In this document: positions 35,624 through 44,838 of the stretch, in pieces | How positions within the stretch are numbered: position 1 is the first letter of the stretch | Layout: every line of letters begins with the position of its first letter | Origin: Streptomyces sp. NBC_01296 | GTDB taxonomy: Bacteria; Actinomycetota; Actinomycetes; Streptomycetales; Streptomycetaceae | Length of the DNA stretch: 64,000 bases | Direction of reading: 5' to 3' | NCBI RefSeq assembly: GCF_035984415.1 | Contig: NZ_CP130720.1 | Location: forward strand, 1,674,001-1,738,000 | Made by a program: the position numbers and the translations under genes | Notes under the pieces: generated by a model | Databases searched by the model: none | What the model was told of the DNA's origin: nothing | What the model saw: only the letters and a program-made list of their open reading frames with translations

Positions 35624-36679
35624 TCAGGGCAGCCGGAGTTCGCGGGCCTCTCCGAGCGGGGCGAAGAACCGCTCCACGTCCGCGCCCGAGACATCGGCGA
35701 GCGCGGGCGGGGACCAGCGGGGGCTGCGGTCCTTGTCGACGACCTGGGCCCGGATGCCCTCCACCAGGTCGGGCGCGCGCAGGGCGTGGCAGGAGACGCG
35801 GAACTCCTGCTCCAGCACCCGCTCCAGGGAGCCGAGTCCGCGGGCCCGGCGGAGGGCGGCCAGGGTGACCTTGAGCGAGGTCGGGGACTTGGCCAGGATC
35901 GTCTCGGCGGTCTCCTTGGCAGCCGGATCGCCCTCGGCCAGCAGCCGCTCCACGATCTCCTCGACGGTGTCCGCGGCGTAGCAGCGGTCGATCCAGGCGC
36001 GCTGCTCGGCCAGTTCGCCCGGCGCGGGCCGTTCGGTGTGGCGCGGCAGCACTTCCTCGGCCGGTGCGCCGGCGAGCGCGGCGGTCAGCTCCGGCAGCCG
36101 GGCGGCGGGTACGAAGTGGTCGGCGAGTCCGCACAGCAGCGCGTCGGCCGCGCCCACGGCGGCACCGGTCAGCGCCAGGTGGGTGCCGAGCTCCCCCGGG
36201 GCGGCGGCGAGGAGGTGTGTACCGCCCACGTCGGGGACGAAGCCGATGCCGGTCTCGGGCATGGCGATGCGGGAGCGTTCGGTGACGACGCGCACGCCTC
36301 CGTGGGCGGAGAGGCCGACTCCGCCGCCCATCACGATGCCGTCCATGAGGGCCACGTAGGGCTTCGGGTAGCGGGCGATCCGCGCGTTCAGCCGGTACTC
36401 GTCGCGCCAGAAGCCCTCGGAGGCGTCCCCGCCGGCCTTCGCGTCGTCGTGGATGGCCCGGATGTCCCCGCCGGCGCACAGCCCGCGCTCGCCGGCGCCG
36501 CGGAGGAGGACCTGGGCGACGGCGGGGTCCTGCTCCCAGGCGTCCAGCGCCTCGGTGATCCGTAGCGCCATGGGGTGGGTGAGGGCGTTGAGCGCCCTGG
36601 GGCGGTTGAGGGTGATCACCCCGGTGTGGCCCTCCCTGGTGAACAGGGCCGTGTCGTCTGCGCCGTCTTCGGTCTTCAC
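35624..36679 (-). CDS. 3-hydroxyisobutyryl-CoA hydrolase / enoyl-CoA hydratase family
   Basis: 351 residues from a GTG at 36679. Crotonase-fold motifs: GLCAGGDIRAI and GIVMGGGVGLS form the oxyanion hole, and PETGIGFVPDVGG carries the acid. The length and the C-terminal extension (SLKVTLAALRRA...) fit hydrolases of valine catabolism that release 3-hydroxyisobutyrate, rather than the ~260-residue hydratases. The divergent reductase gene begins 27 nt away. Confidence 0.92.
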   Translation of the reverse strand: MKTEDGADDTALFTREGHTGVITLNRPRALNALTHPMALRITEALDAWEQDPAVAQVLLRGAGERGLCAGGDIRAIHDDAKAGGDASEGFWRDEYRLNARIARYPKPYVALMDGIVMGGGVGLSAHGGVRVVTERSRIAMPETGIGFVPDVGGTHLLAAAPGELGTHLALTGAAVGAADALLCGLADHFVPAARLPELTAALAGAPAEEVLPRHTERPAPGELAEQRAWIDRCYAADTVEEIVERLLAEGDPAAKETAETILAKSPTSLKVTLAALRRARGLGSLERVLEQEFRVSCHALRAPDLVEGIRAQVVDKDRSPRWSPPALADVSGADVERFFAPLGEARELRLP

Positions 36680-36706
36680 ACCGGCCAGTATGTAGCGTCG
36701 TCCGGC

Positions 36707-37273
36707 ATGCGAAAGATCATTCTGATGATGGGAATGTCCCTGGACGGCTTCATGGAGGGGCCGGACCGGGACATCTCCTGGCACATGGTCGACCACGAAC
36801 TGCACCGGTTCATGAACGACGAGATCCGCCCGCTGGGCGGCTTCCTCACCGGCCGGGTCACGCACGAGCTGATGACGGCGTACTGGCCGACCGCCGATGC
36901 CGATCCGTCCGCCTCCGCGGAGGAGGCCGAGTTCGCGGGCATCTGGCGGGACATGCCGAAGTACGTGTACTCGCGCACGCTGCGCCAGGACGACCTCGGC
37001 TGGAACTCCACGCTCGTGCGGGACGTCGTACCGGCGGAGGTCGCCGCGCTCAAGGAGGCCCCGGGCGGCGACCTGGTCGTGGGCGGGGCCGACCTCGCCG
37101 CCACGTTCCTGCGCCACGACCTGGTGGACGCGTACCGGATCTGCGTGCACCCGGTGCGCATCGGCCGCGGCACACCGCTGTTCCCGCCGTTCGCCGGCCC
37201 CGGACCGCTGCACCTCGAAGGCACCCGCACGTTCGGCAACGGCGTGGTCCAGCTGCGGTACGGACGACCGTAG
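36707..37273 (+). CDS. Dihydrofolate reductase / RibD C-terminal family protein
   Basis: 188 residues. The start (RKIILMMGMSLDGFMEG) and the central VVGGADLAATFL stretch are typical of RibD C-terminal-like NADPH reductases, a family with few characterised members. ATG at 36707 has TAGCGT 9 nt upstream and no clear ribosome site, so the transcript may be leaderless. Function beyond NADPH-dependent reduction is unknown. Confidence 0.9.
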   Translation: MRKIILMMGMSLDGFMEGPDRDISWHMVDHELHRFMNDEIRPLGGFLTGRVTHELMTAYWPTADADPSASAEEAEFAGIWRDMPKYVYSRTLRQDDLGWNSTLVRDVVPAEVAALKEAPGGDLVVGGADLAATFLRHDLVDAYRICVHPVRIGRGTPLFPPFAGPGPLHLEGTRTFGNGVVQLRYGRP

Positions 37274-37285
37274 AGGGTGCGCGGC

Positions 37286-38041
37286 TTACGGCAGCCGGCC
37301 GGGATGGGTCCCGGGGGTGTGGCCGAAGGCGCGGCGGAAGACGTCGATGAAAGCGCTCGCGGAGGACCAGCCGCAGCGGTGCGCGACGGCGGTGACTGGG
37401 GTGCCGACGGCCAGCAGCCGCAGCGCCTGGTGCAGCCGCAGCTGGGTGCGCCACTGCGGAAAGGTCATGCCGAGTTCGGAGCGGAAGAGGCGGCTCAGCG
37501 TCCGCTCGCTCGCCCCTGCGCCGGCGGCCGCGCTCAGCGCGGCCAGCCCGCGGGAATCCGCCGGATCGGCGTGCAGCAGGGCGCACACCGCCGCCAGCCG
37601 GGGGTCGGCGGGCGCGGGCAGGTGCAGCGGCTGCAGCGGGGAGGCCCGCAGCTGGTCGAGCAGTACCCCGAGCATCCGGCGCCGCTCGGGGCTGTCGTCC
37701 TCGGGGGCCCGCGTGTAGGCCAGGATCAGCTCCCGCAGCAGCGGCCCGACGGCGATCACGGCGGGGGTGTCGAGGGACAGCGGGTTGAGGTGCGTCGGCA
37801 GGCCGACGGAGTGCAGGTCGGTACGCCCGTACGCGCGGTGCTCGTGCACCGTCCCGGCCGGGATCCACAGCGCCCGGGTGGTGGGCGCCACCCATGTGCC
37901 GGCGTCGGTGGTGATGGACAGCACCCCGGAACCGGCGTAGGCGATCTGGTGGTCGTCGTGCCGGTGCGGGTCGATCCCGACGTTGGTGTCGAGCTCGCGG
38001 ATGCTCGTCGCGGCCCGGGGCGTGTGGCGGATTTTCTGCAT
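37286..38041 (-). CDS. AraC-family transcriptional regulator
   Basis: 251 residues from the ATG at 38041. An N-terminal cupin (HRHDDHQIAYAGSG) is followed by a double HTH (TLSRLFRSELGMTFPQWR, then AHRCGWSSASAFIDVFRRAFGHTPG). It is divergent from an MFS exporter with only 54 nt between start codons, and so probably controls that transporter. It ends in TAA, uncommon in this GC range. Confidence 0.93.
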   Translation of the reverse strand: MQKIRHTPRAATSIRELDTNVGIDPHRHDDHQIAYAGSGVLSITTDAGTWVAPTTRALWIPAGTVHEHRAYGRTDLHSVGLPTHLNPLSLDTPAVIAVGPLLRELILAYTRAPEDDSPERRRMLGVLLDQLRASPLQPLHLPAPADPRLAAVCALLHADPADSRGLAALSAAAGAGASERTLSRLFRSELGMTFPQWRTQLRLHQALRLLAVGTPVTAVAHRCGWSSASAFIDVFRRAFGHTPGTHPGRLP

Positions 38042-38095
38042 CACCCGGCAATTTATCGGAAGCGGGCCGCCTGAGACAGGGGCGATCCTCGACCG

Positions 38096-39319
38096 GTGAT
38101 CCCATCGAAGACCGCTGCAGAGCAGCTCACCGAACCGGACGCAGCTCCGTCCGCACGGCGCCGGCGCATGGCGGCCCGGGCGGCCGGCCATTCCTGCGTG
38201 GACGTCTACCAGGGCGCCGTCGCCGCTCTGGTCCCCTTCCTGGTCTCCGAGCGCGCGTACGGCTACGCCGCCGCGTCGGGCATCGTGCTGGCGGCCTCGC
38301 TGCTGTCCTCCGTGGTCCAGCCGCTGTTCGGGGCGCTGACCGACCGCCGGCCGATGCCGTGGCTGATCCCGCTGGGCACGGCCGCCGCCGGCCTGGGCAT
38401 CGCCCTGGTCGGCGCGGACGCCGGCTATCCGGCCACCGTCGCCGCCGTCGCCCTGTCCGGGCTGGGTGTCGCCGCCTACCACCCGGCGGCCGCCCGGCTG
38501 GTCCGCACGAGCGCCGGCGGCCCCGGGCACACGGCGATGAGCTGGTTCGCGCTCGGCGGCAACATCGGCTTCGCGTGCGCGCCGCTGCTCGTCGTCGGGG
38601 CCCTGTCGGTGCCCGGGCCGGCGGGCTGGGGGCTGCTGGCCCTGCCCGCGGCGCTCGGCGTCGTGCTGAACCTCCCCCGGCGGGCGCCGGACCGGACGGC
38701 CGGACCGGCGGCAGTGCAGCCGGCGGCAGACGCGGACGCGGCAGCCGGACCGGAGGACCGCCGGGCGTTCCTGCGGCTCTCCCTCGTGGTGGTGGTCCGG
38801 TCCGTCGCGTTCATCGGGCTGAGCACGTTCATCGCCCTGTACGTGCGGGAGCGCGGCGGCGCTGAAACCGCCGGGGCGGTGGCCCTGTTCGCGCTGTTCG
38901 CGGGCAGCGCGGCCGGCACCCTGCTCGGCGGCCGGCTGGCCTCCCGATGGGGCCGGGTCACCACCGTCCACCGGGCGTACGCGGCGGCCGCCCCGGCCAT
39001 CGCGGGCGTGCTCTTCCTTCCGCTGCCCCTGGTGTACGTCTGCGCAGCGCTGGCGGCCGCCGCTCTGTACGTGCCGTTCTCGCTCCAGGTCACGCTGGGC
39101 CAGGACTACCTTCCGGCCCGGATGGGCACGGCGAGCGGGGTCACCCTCGGCCTGACGGTCAGCGTGGGCGGTGTGGCGAGCCCCTTCATCGGCGCCGTCG
39201 CGGACGCCACCTCCGTGCGGACGGCCCTGCTCCCCCTGGCCGTTCTCCCCCTGCTGGCCTGGGCCCTGGCCCGGCGGCTGCCGGAGCCCGCCACCCCGGA
39301 GCCCGCACCGGGCCCCTGA
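38096..39319 (+). CDS. MFS exporter (fosmidomycin-resistance-like)
   Basis: 407 residues from a GTG; about 12 hydrophobic segments. The loop motif FGALTDRRP after the second helix and the repeat GGRLASRWGR in the second half are MFS signatures. The overall pattern resembles Fsr-type drug exporters. The divergent AraC regulator with a cupin sensor suggests induction by a small molecule. Substrate unknown. Confidence 0.9.
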   Translation: MIPSKTAAEQLTEPDAAPSARRRRMAARAAGHSCVDVYQGAVAALVPFLVSERAYGYAAASGIVLAASLLSSVVQPLFGALTDRRPMPWLIPLGTAAAGLGIALVGADAGYPATVAAVALSGLGVAAYHPAAARLVRTSAGGPGHTAMSWFALGGNIGFACAPLLVVGALSVPGPAGWGLLALPAALGVVLNLPRRAPDRTAGPAAVQPAADADAAAGPEDRRAFLRLSLVVVVRSVAFIGLSTFIALYVRERGGAETAGAVALFALFAGSAAGTLLGGRLASRWGRVTTVHRAYAAAAPAIAGVLFLPLPLVYVCAALAAAALYVPFSLQVTLGQDYLPARMGTASGVTLGLTVSVGGVASPFIGAVADATSVRTALLPLAVLPLLAWALARRLPEPATPEPAPGP

Positions 39320-39336
39320 GCGGCGGGTGGCCGGGG

Positions 39337-39891
39337 TCAGTCCTTCGGGAGGGCTCGGTGGGCCTGCCAGGCGGCCAGGGCCTGCTGCCGGGCGCCCTCC
39401 GGGTGGCGGGCGTGCCAGTCGCGCAGGAACCGGTTGAACTCGAACTGGGCGGCGACCTCCTGGGGTTCGGCAGCCCGGGCGCGGGTGCCGTGCCAGTGGG
39501 CGACGGCCTCGGCGAGGGTGTGTCCGGCGTGCTGGGCGACGTAGTCCCGCATGTAGGCGTCGAAGTGGAATCCGGGCCCGATCTCCCGGACGAAGTACTC
39601 CCGGAGCACCTGGCTGCACCGCTGGCCCTGCGGGATCACGGTGCCGCCGTCGACGGGGGCCGTGAGCTGCCGTTCTGCGCGGTGCGGGGCCCGGACCGGC
39701 TCCGGTGGCCGGAGTCCGTCGAGTGCGGCGGCCAGCCGGGCCGTCAGCGCCACCTTGCCGCCCCCGGCGGACAGGCCCATCTCCCGTGCGAGCACGGACA
39801 GTTCGGCCAGCGTCCAGTACCAGCGCGTCAGCTCCGCCCCGGTCAGCGCCGGGGTCAGGTCGGGCCGGGACTCCCCTATGTTCGTACTCAC
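39337..39891 (-). CDS. SAP-motif and DUF6434-like protein
   Basis: 184 residues from a GTG. Residues ~20-60 look like a SAP helix-turn-helix motif (LSVLAREMGLSAGGGKVALTARL); the rest resembles the DUF6434 type (REYFVREIGPGFHFDAYMRDYV ... TLAEAVAHWH). Such proteins are assumed to bind nucleic acid, but no function is established. The 3' end is 17 nt from the convergent exporter gene. Confidence 0.8.
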   Translation of the reverse strand: MSTNIGESRPDLTPALTGAELTRWYWTLAELSVLAREMGLSAGGGKVALTARLAAALDGLRPPEPVRAPHRAERQLTAPVDGGTVIPQGQRCSQVLREYFVREIGPGFHFDAYMRDYVAQHAGHTLAEAVAHWHGTRARAAEPQEVAAQFEFNRFLRDWHARHPEGARQQALAAWQAHRALPKD

Positions 39892-40021
39892 GTTCCCATT
39901 CTAGGAGCGGGGGTCACCCTGCGGCCGCCACGCCGGTCGGCACGGACCAGGAGGCCGACCAGGCGCGACCCGGGTTTCATGGGCGGGACCCGTGACACCC
40001 GGATCCACCGAAGGAGACCCG

Positions 40022-40609
40022 ATGAACGCCGCAGCCGACCGCACCCGCCTGACCCTCGACGGCGGCACCGCCCTGGTCCTCATCGACCTCCAGCAGGGCA
40101 TCCTGGGGCTGCCCGCCACCAGGCCCGCCGCCGAGATCCTCGCGAACGGCGTCGCCCTCGCCGAGGCGTTCCGCGCCCACAAGCTGCCGGTGGTACTGGT
40201 CAGGGTCGCCTGGTCGCCCGACGGTGGAGACCTGCCGACCACCGACGTGGACCGCCCGGGCCCGGCCGCCGCGCCGCCCGCCGCGTTCTCGGAGATCCCG
40301 GCCGAGCTCGCCGCCCTCGGCGACGTCGTCGTGACCAAGCGCCACTGGGGCGCCTTCACCGGGACCGAGCTCGACCTCCAGCTGCGCCGCCGCGGCATCC
40401 ACCGGATCGTCCTGGCCGGCATCTCGACCAGCGTCGGCGTCGAGTCGACCGCGCGCACGGCCTGGGAGCACAGCTATTGCCTGGTCTTCGCCGAGGACGC
40501 CACCGCCGACACGGACCCCGCGTCCCACGCCCATTCGTTCGGCAGGATCTTCCCGCGCATCGGCAAGGTCAGCACGACCGCCGAGATCATCTCCGCACTC
40601 GACGCCTGA
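40022..40609 (+). CDS. Isochorismatase-family hydrolase lacking the catalytic Cys
   Basis: 195 residues from the ATG at 40022, with GAAGGAGA upstream. Asp22 (LVLIDLQQ) and Lys106 (VVTKRHWG) of the family's triad are present, but the Cys position is Gly139 (GISTSVGVESTAR). PhzD-type isochorismatases also have Gly there and hydrolyse a vinyl ether without a nucleophile, whereas the amidases need the Cys. So this protein is probably not an amidase. No neighbouring genes hint at a pathway. Confidence 0.9.
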   Translation: MNAAADRTRLTLDGGTALVLIDLQQGILGLPATRPAAEILANGVALAEAFRAHKLPVVLVRVAWSPDGGDLPTTDVDRPGPAAAPPAAFSEIPAELAALGDVVVTKRHWGAFTGTELDLQLRRRGIHRIVLAGISTSVGVESTARTAWEHSYCLVFAEDATADTDPASHAHSFGRIFPRIGKVSTTAEIISALDA

Positions 40610-40618
40610 CGATATCCG

Positions 40619-40634
40619 GCCATTCGCGAATGGC
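40619..40634. repeat. 16-bp perfect palindrome
   Basis: GCCATTCGCGAATGGC lies 10 nt after the hydrolase stop and about 31 nt upstream of the candidate terpene-operon -35. With no loop it is a better operator than terminator. Confidence 0.5.
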
Positions 40635-40664
40635 TTCATCTGACGTGACATCAAATGGCCTGAA

Positions 40665-40692
40665 TTGATGCCGTTTCAGCTGTGGTTATGCT
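40665..40692 (+). promoter_or_regulatory. Candidate promoter of the methyltransferase-terpene cyclase operon
   Basis: TTGATG (40665-40670), 16-nt spacer, TATGCT (40687-40692), a fair match to the vegetative consensus and inside the most A+T-rich stretch nearby. A spaced inverted repeat AAGTGA-N17-TCACTT (40701-40729) sits at or just after the expected transcription start and could bind a regulator. Confidence 0.4.
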
Positions 40693-40787
40693 CATCACCC
40701 AAGTGAACGAGGACTTTTATCGATCACTTATGGGCAGAGTGGGGCGGCCGATTGACACCCCCACGCGACCGCAGGACCGGAGAACCG

Positions 40788-41699
40788 ATGGACAGCAACC
40801 TTGTCATCCAGACCCCCGCTGGTGGCCAGGACTTCGATGAGAGCCAAGTGCCGCTCTATTACAGCCGCAAGACCGTGGAGATCCTCCACAAGTACGGCCC
40901 GGGACCCCGGGTCCACTTCCACATGGGCCTCTTCGTCCCGGGTGCCACACCGAACACCACGGTCGCCCAACGCGTGCTCAAGCGCCGCGTCGTGGAGTCC
41001 CAGGAGGCCATCGTCGAGCACGCGGCCCGCAGTTGGGGGGCGTACTCCAATCCCCCCGGCAGCGTCCTCGACATCGGCTGCGGGGTCGGCGGCGGGTCGC
41101 TCTACTGGGCCCAGGAGCACGGAGCGACGGTCACCGGGCTCACCGTCGCGGCCGATCACATACCCGTGATCGAGGACTTTGCCCGCCAGGCCGGCGTCGG
41201 CGACCGCGTCACCCCCCTCCTGGCCGACGTGCACGCCTTCACCGCCGACCGGAAATACGACGCCGCGTACGCCAACGAGAGCTCGGGCTACATGGACCGC
41301 GAGCGACTCTTCCAGGTCGTGGCCGAATCCCTGAAACCCGGCGGCTGGTTCGGGATCCAGGAGCACTTCATCTGCCGGCCCGAGTGGACCGAGTTCATCG
41401 ACGGCTACTACAAGACGCGCCTCGGCACCCTCACCGAGTACCTCGCCGCCGCCGAGGCGGCCGGTTTTGAACTGGAGCAGGACGAGGACGTCACCGACCG
41501 CGTCGCCGAGTTCTGGGTGCAGTCCATGGCCTGGAACACCGCCGAGCTGGACCGCGTGGAGGGCCCCGGCGCCCCGTCCCACTGGTCGCCCGAGCGGCTC
41601 CGCGAGTCCGCCATCACGCACGGCAAGCTGTTCCGCATCTGGCGCGACCACGCGCTGGAGACCCGGCTGCTGCTGTTCCGTCTCGGCGGGGGCAGCTGA
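40788..41699 (+). CDS. SAM-dependent methyltransferase related to prenyl-diphosphate C-methyltransferases
   Basis: 303 residues from the ATG at 40788 (GGAGA upstream). Motif I is [12 protein letters not shown]; the later [14 protein letters not shown]...SLKPGG resembles the NEST...LF...LKVGG region of geranyl-diphosphate 2-methyltransferase and the prenyl-methylating TleD type. It precedes a terpene cyclase by 3 nt. I infer that it methylates a prenyl diphosphate (GPP, FPP or IPP) or a prenylated intermediate to make a non-canonical terpene. A sterol- or cyclopropane-type methyltransferase is the alternative. Confidence 0.85.
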   Translation: MDSNLVIQTPAGGQDFDESQVPLYYSRKTVEILHKYGPGPRVHFHMGLFVPGATPNTTVAQRVLKRRVVESQEAIVEHAARSWGAYSNPPGSVLDIGCGVGGGSLYWAQEHGATVTGLTVAADHIPVIEDFARQAGVGDRVTPLLADVHAFTADRKYDAAYANESSGYMDRERLFQVVAESLKPGGWFGIQEHFICRPEWTEFIDGYYKTRLGTLTEYLAAAEAAGFELEQDEDVTDRVAEFWVQSMAWNTAELDRVEGPGAPSHWSPERLRESAITHGKLFRIWRDHALETRLLLFRLGGGS

Positions 41700-41702
41700 C
41701 CT

Positions 41703-42821
41703 ATGGCACCCGCGTACGGCGACAACGCCCGCCCCTCCCGGATCGGCTGGCAACTGCCGCCGTTCTACTGGCCGTTCGAGAGGGGCCTGATCCACCCCAA
41801 GGCGGCCGAGCTCGAAGAGCGCTCCATCGCCTGGATCGATGCCTTCGGCCTGTACCCCGACGCCACCGAGCGCGCCTGGGGACTGGCCTCGCGCAGCGCC
41901 GACCTCGTCAGCCGGATCGTCCCCTACGGTGACGTGGAGCAGATGCTGCTCTTCGCCCAGTGGTGTTACTGGGCCTTCGCCGCCGACGACTGGCAGGACT
42001 CCGGCACCGGCGCGGGGCGCACGGCATCCGTCGTCGACCAGGGTGCCCGCGTCATCCGCGCGCTCGAATCGCCCGGCTCCGGCCTGCTGCCACCGGGGCC
42101 GCACACCGCCGCACTGGAGGACCTGGCGGCCCGCACCCGGGTGATGCTCACCCCCTTCCAGCTGCGCCGCTTCACCGAGGGCATACAGGAATGGGTGCTC
42201 GGTGCCGCCTCGCAGGCCGCCCACGCCGAGCGGGGCACCATGCCGAGCCTGAACGACTTCGCGGCGACGCGGAGCTGGATCGGCGGGACCCGGTTCCTGC
42301 TGACCTGGTGCGAAGCGGCGAGCGGGATCGAAGTACCGGCCGAGGTCCTGTATTCGGCGCCCGTCCAGGCCCTGACCGAGGCCGCCGGGTTCATCGTCGC
42401 GTGCGACAACGACCTGTTCTCGTACAACAAGGACGACCACCACGAGCCGCTGGAGCAGAACCTGCTCAACGTGCTTGCCCTGGAGGACGGCTGTACGCCC
42501 GCCGAGGCGCTGCCCGCCGCGTACGCGCTGCGGGACCGGTCGGTGACGCTGTTCGTCCGGCTGCGCGAGCAGCTGGCGCAGGGCGCCGACGTGCAGCTCG
42601 GGCGGTACCTCGTCGCGCTGGAGCACTGGATCGCGGGGGACACCGAGTACCACGACCGTGCGCCGCGCTACGCCAGTCCGCGCAACCGCAACGCGCTGCC
42701 CGTCGAGGGGGCTTCGTACGGCATCACCTGGACCGGCACGCCCAGCGACCCGAGCGTCGAGCCGCTGCCGGTCCCGGCTCTCGCCTGGTGGTGGCAGCAG
42801 CTCGACGACTCGTCACGCTGA
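41703..42821 (+). CDS. Class I terpene cyclase
   Basis: 372 residues. The aspartate-rich motif is DDWQD (residues 95-99) and the NSE/DTE motif is NDLFSYNKD (from Asn236), with Asp in place of the final Glu. Both metal-binding motifs are therefore intact. It has no long proline-rich N-terminus, unlike the encapsulin-linked cyclase at 60939. It is translated straight after a prenyl-methyltransferase-like gene, which suggests a methylated substrate. The gene ends 2 nt from the convergent conservon P450, a possible later tailoring enzyme. Confidence 0.9.
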   Translation: MAPAYGDNARPSRIGWQLPPFYWPFERGLIHPKAAELEERSIAWIDAFGLYPDATERAWGLASRSADLVSRIVPYGDVEQMLLFAQWCYWAFAADDWQDSGTGAGRTASVVDQGARVIRALESPGSGLLPPGPHTAALEDLAARTRVMLTPFQLRRFTEGIQEWVLGAASQAAHAERGTMPSLNDFAATRSWIGGTRFLLTWCEAASGIEVPAEVLYSAPVQALTEAAGFIVACDNDLFSYNKDDHHEPLEQNLLNVLALEDGCTPAEALPAAYALRDRSVTLFVRLREQLAQGADVQLGRYLVALEHWIAGDTEYHDRAPRYASPRNRNALPVEGASYGITWTGTPSDPSVEPLPVPALAWWWQQLDDSSR

Positions 42822-42823
42822 GG

Positions 42824-44221
42824 TCAGCCGCGGCCGCGCAGGCGCGCCCACCAGGAGCCCCGGCCCGCCCGCCGCTCCCCCGCAACGGGGGCGGCCGGCG
42901 GGGCCGCCGGCGTCGTCCAGGGCGCCTCGGCGGCCGGCCGGCCCGCAGCGGGTACCGGCGTGGAGCCGGTGACGGTGCTGCCGCGCGGGGTGAACCGTAC
43001 GGGGAGCGCCACCAGGTGACGGGAGAGCAGCGAGGACGTCCACTGGAGCTCGTCCTCGGGAACGGCCAGCTCCAGGTCGGGCAGCCGGGTCAGCAGGGTG
43101 TCGATGCCGGTGTCCGCGATGGCCCGGCCGATGTCCTGTCCGGGGCACTCGTGCGGGCCGCTGCTGAAGGCCAGGTGGGAGCGGTTTCCGTGGACGGGCT
43201 CCGTCAGATCGGGCCGGATCTCGGGGTCGACGTTGCCCGCCCCCAGCCCCAGCAGCAGCATGTCCCCGGCCTTGATCGGCGTTCCGGCCAGCTCCGTGTC
43301 GCCGGTGGCCCAGCGCCCGAGCATGGTCATGAACGGGGGCTCGTCCCACAGGACCTGCTCCAGCGCGTCCGGGAGCGTCATGTGGCCGCCGGACAGGTTC
43401 GCGCGGAAGCGCCGGTCGGTGAGCACCATGCGCAGGGTGTTCGCGATCAGGTTGGCGGTCGTCTCGAAGGCCGCGATCAACACCAGCCGCAGGTGCTCCA
43501 CGGCCTCGTCGTCGCTGAGTCCCGTGGGGTGCTCCACCAGCCAGGTGGTGAAGTCCCTGCCGGGCAGCTCCCGTTTGCGTTCCACGAGCTCGCGCAGGGT
43601 GACCGAGACGAACTCGAAGCTGGCGACGGCCGTCTCGGTGCCCTGGATCATGTCGCGGGCGGCCTCGACGAGACGGGGTCCGTAGGACTCCGGCGCCCCG
43701 ACGAGCTGGGTCATCACCAGCATCGGCAGCGGCTCGGCGAAGTCCTCGACCAGGTCTGCCTTTCCGGACTGGGCGAAGGCGTCGATCAGCAGGTCGGCGA
43801 AGCGCTTGACGTACCGCCGGATGCCGCGCCGGTCGAAACGCTCCAGCGACTCGGTGATCGCCCCGCGCAGCCGCTCGTGCTCGACGCCTTCGACCAGGTG
43901 GCACGCAGGCTGCCACGCGGTCATCGGCGTCAGGGGGTGGTCGGCGGGAACGTTTCCCTCCTGCTGGTCCCGCCAGTGGCGCGGGTCCCGGGCGAACCGG
44001 GACGGGGTGCGCGCCACGTCCAGGTTCTCGCGGTGGCCGAGCACCAGCCAGGCCGGGAGGTCACCCTGGACGAGGACGGGAGCCACCGCGCCGTGCTCGG
44101 CGCGCAGCTTCTCGTACAGGCCCATGGGGTCGGCCTCGGCCTCGGGGCCGTAGAGCCGGTGGGCCGGGCAGCCGGGCGGCGGGGCGGCCGGACCCGGCTG
44201 GGGGGTGGGGATGGTGCTCAC
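42824..44221 (-). CDS. cvnE: Conservon cytochrome P450, CYP157-like, without ExxR
   Basis: 465 residues from a GTG overlapping the cvnD stop (GTGA). The heme loop is FSSGPHECPG with its Cys and the I-helix reads AAFETT. In the K-helix, where other P450s have ExxR, the sequence is EQVLW: both Glu and Arg are gone. This is the published hallmark of the CYP157 family, whose genes sit at the end of conservons. A Pro/Ala-rich C-terminal tail of ~60 residues follows the catalytic domain. Role in the conservon is unknown. Confidence 0.93.
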   Translation of the reverse strand: MSTIPTPQPGPAAPPPGCPAHRLYGPEAEADPMGLYEKLRAEHGAVAPVLVQGDLPAWLVLGHRENLDVARTPSRFARDPRHWRDQQEGNVPADHPLTPMTAWQPACHLVEGVEHERLRGAITESLERFDRRGIRRYVKRFADLLIDAFAQSGKADLVEDFAEPLPMLVMTQLVGAPESYGPRLVEAARDMIQGTETAVASFEFVSVTLRELVERKRELPGRDFTTWLVEHPTGLSDDEAVEHLRLVLIAAFETTANLIANTLRMVLTDRRFRANLSGGHMTLPDALEQVLWDEPPFMTMLGRWATGDTELAGTPIKAGDMLLLGLGAGNVDPEIRPDLTEPVHGNRSHLAFSSGPHECPGQDIGRAIADTGIDTLLTRLPDLELAVPEDELQWTSSLLSRHLVALPVRFTPRGSTVTGSTPVPAAGRPAAEAPWTTPAAPPAAPVAGERRAGRGSWWARLRGRG

Positions 44222-44838
44222 AGTGCCTCCGGGGTCGCGGCGAGGGAGTGCAGGTAGCGCATCAGCGTCATCAGGACGTCGCGGCTGGAGTCGCGCCGCC
44301 GGGCGTCACAGAAGACCAGCGGTACGGACGGGGGCAGGTCGAGCGCGGCGCGCAGGTCCTCCAGAGGGTGCTCGGGCGCGTCGGGGAAGGAGTTGACGGC
44401 GACCACGAACGGCACACCGCGCTCCTCCAGCCGGCCGAGCACGTCGAAGCTGACCTCCAGCCTGCGGGTGTCGACCAGGACCACCGCGCCGAGCGCGCCC
44501 TCGAACAGGCCGCGCCACAGGAACCAGAAGCGCTCCTGGCCGGGCGTGCCGAAGAGGTACAGCACCAGCTCCTCGTTGATGCTGATGCGGCCGAAGTCCA
44601 TCGCCACGGTGGTGGAGGTCTTGCGTTCCACCCCCGCCGTGTCGTCGACGCCGACCCCGGCCTGGGTCATCGTCTCCTCGGTGGTGAGCGGCCGGATCTC
44701 GCTGACCGAGCCGACGAGGGTCGTCTTGCCGACCCCGAAGCCGCCCACGATCACCACCTTGACTGCGGCTGCGGCCGTGGCCGGCAGCGCGTCCTCGCGC
44801 CGGGGCGCGGTGGCCCGGTCAGAGCTTTCGAAGTCCAT
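44218..44838 (-). CDS. cvnD: Conservon GTP-binding protein CvnD
   Basis: 206 residues from the ATG at 44838; a TTG 15 nt further upstream is possible. The P-loop is GGFGVGKTT, G3 is FGTPGQERF, and G4-like sequence is VAVNSF. This is the small-GTPase-like component of conservons, thought to act with CvnA-C in a membrane-associated complex resembling a G-protein-coupled relay. It overlaps cvnC by 20 nt. Confidence 0.93.
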   Translation of the reverse strand: MDFESSDRATAPRREDALPATAAAAVKVVIVGGFGVGKTTLVGSVSEIRPLTTEETMTQAGVGVDDTAGVERKTSTTVAMDFGRISINEELVLYLFGTPGQERFWFLWRGLFEGALGAVVLVDTRRLEVSFDVLGRLEERGVPFVVAVNSFPDAPEHPLEDLRAALDLPPSVPLVFCDARRRDSSRDVLMTLMRYLHSLAATPEAL

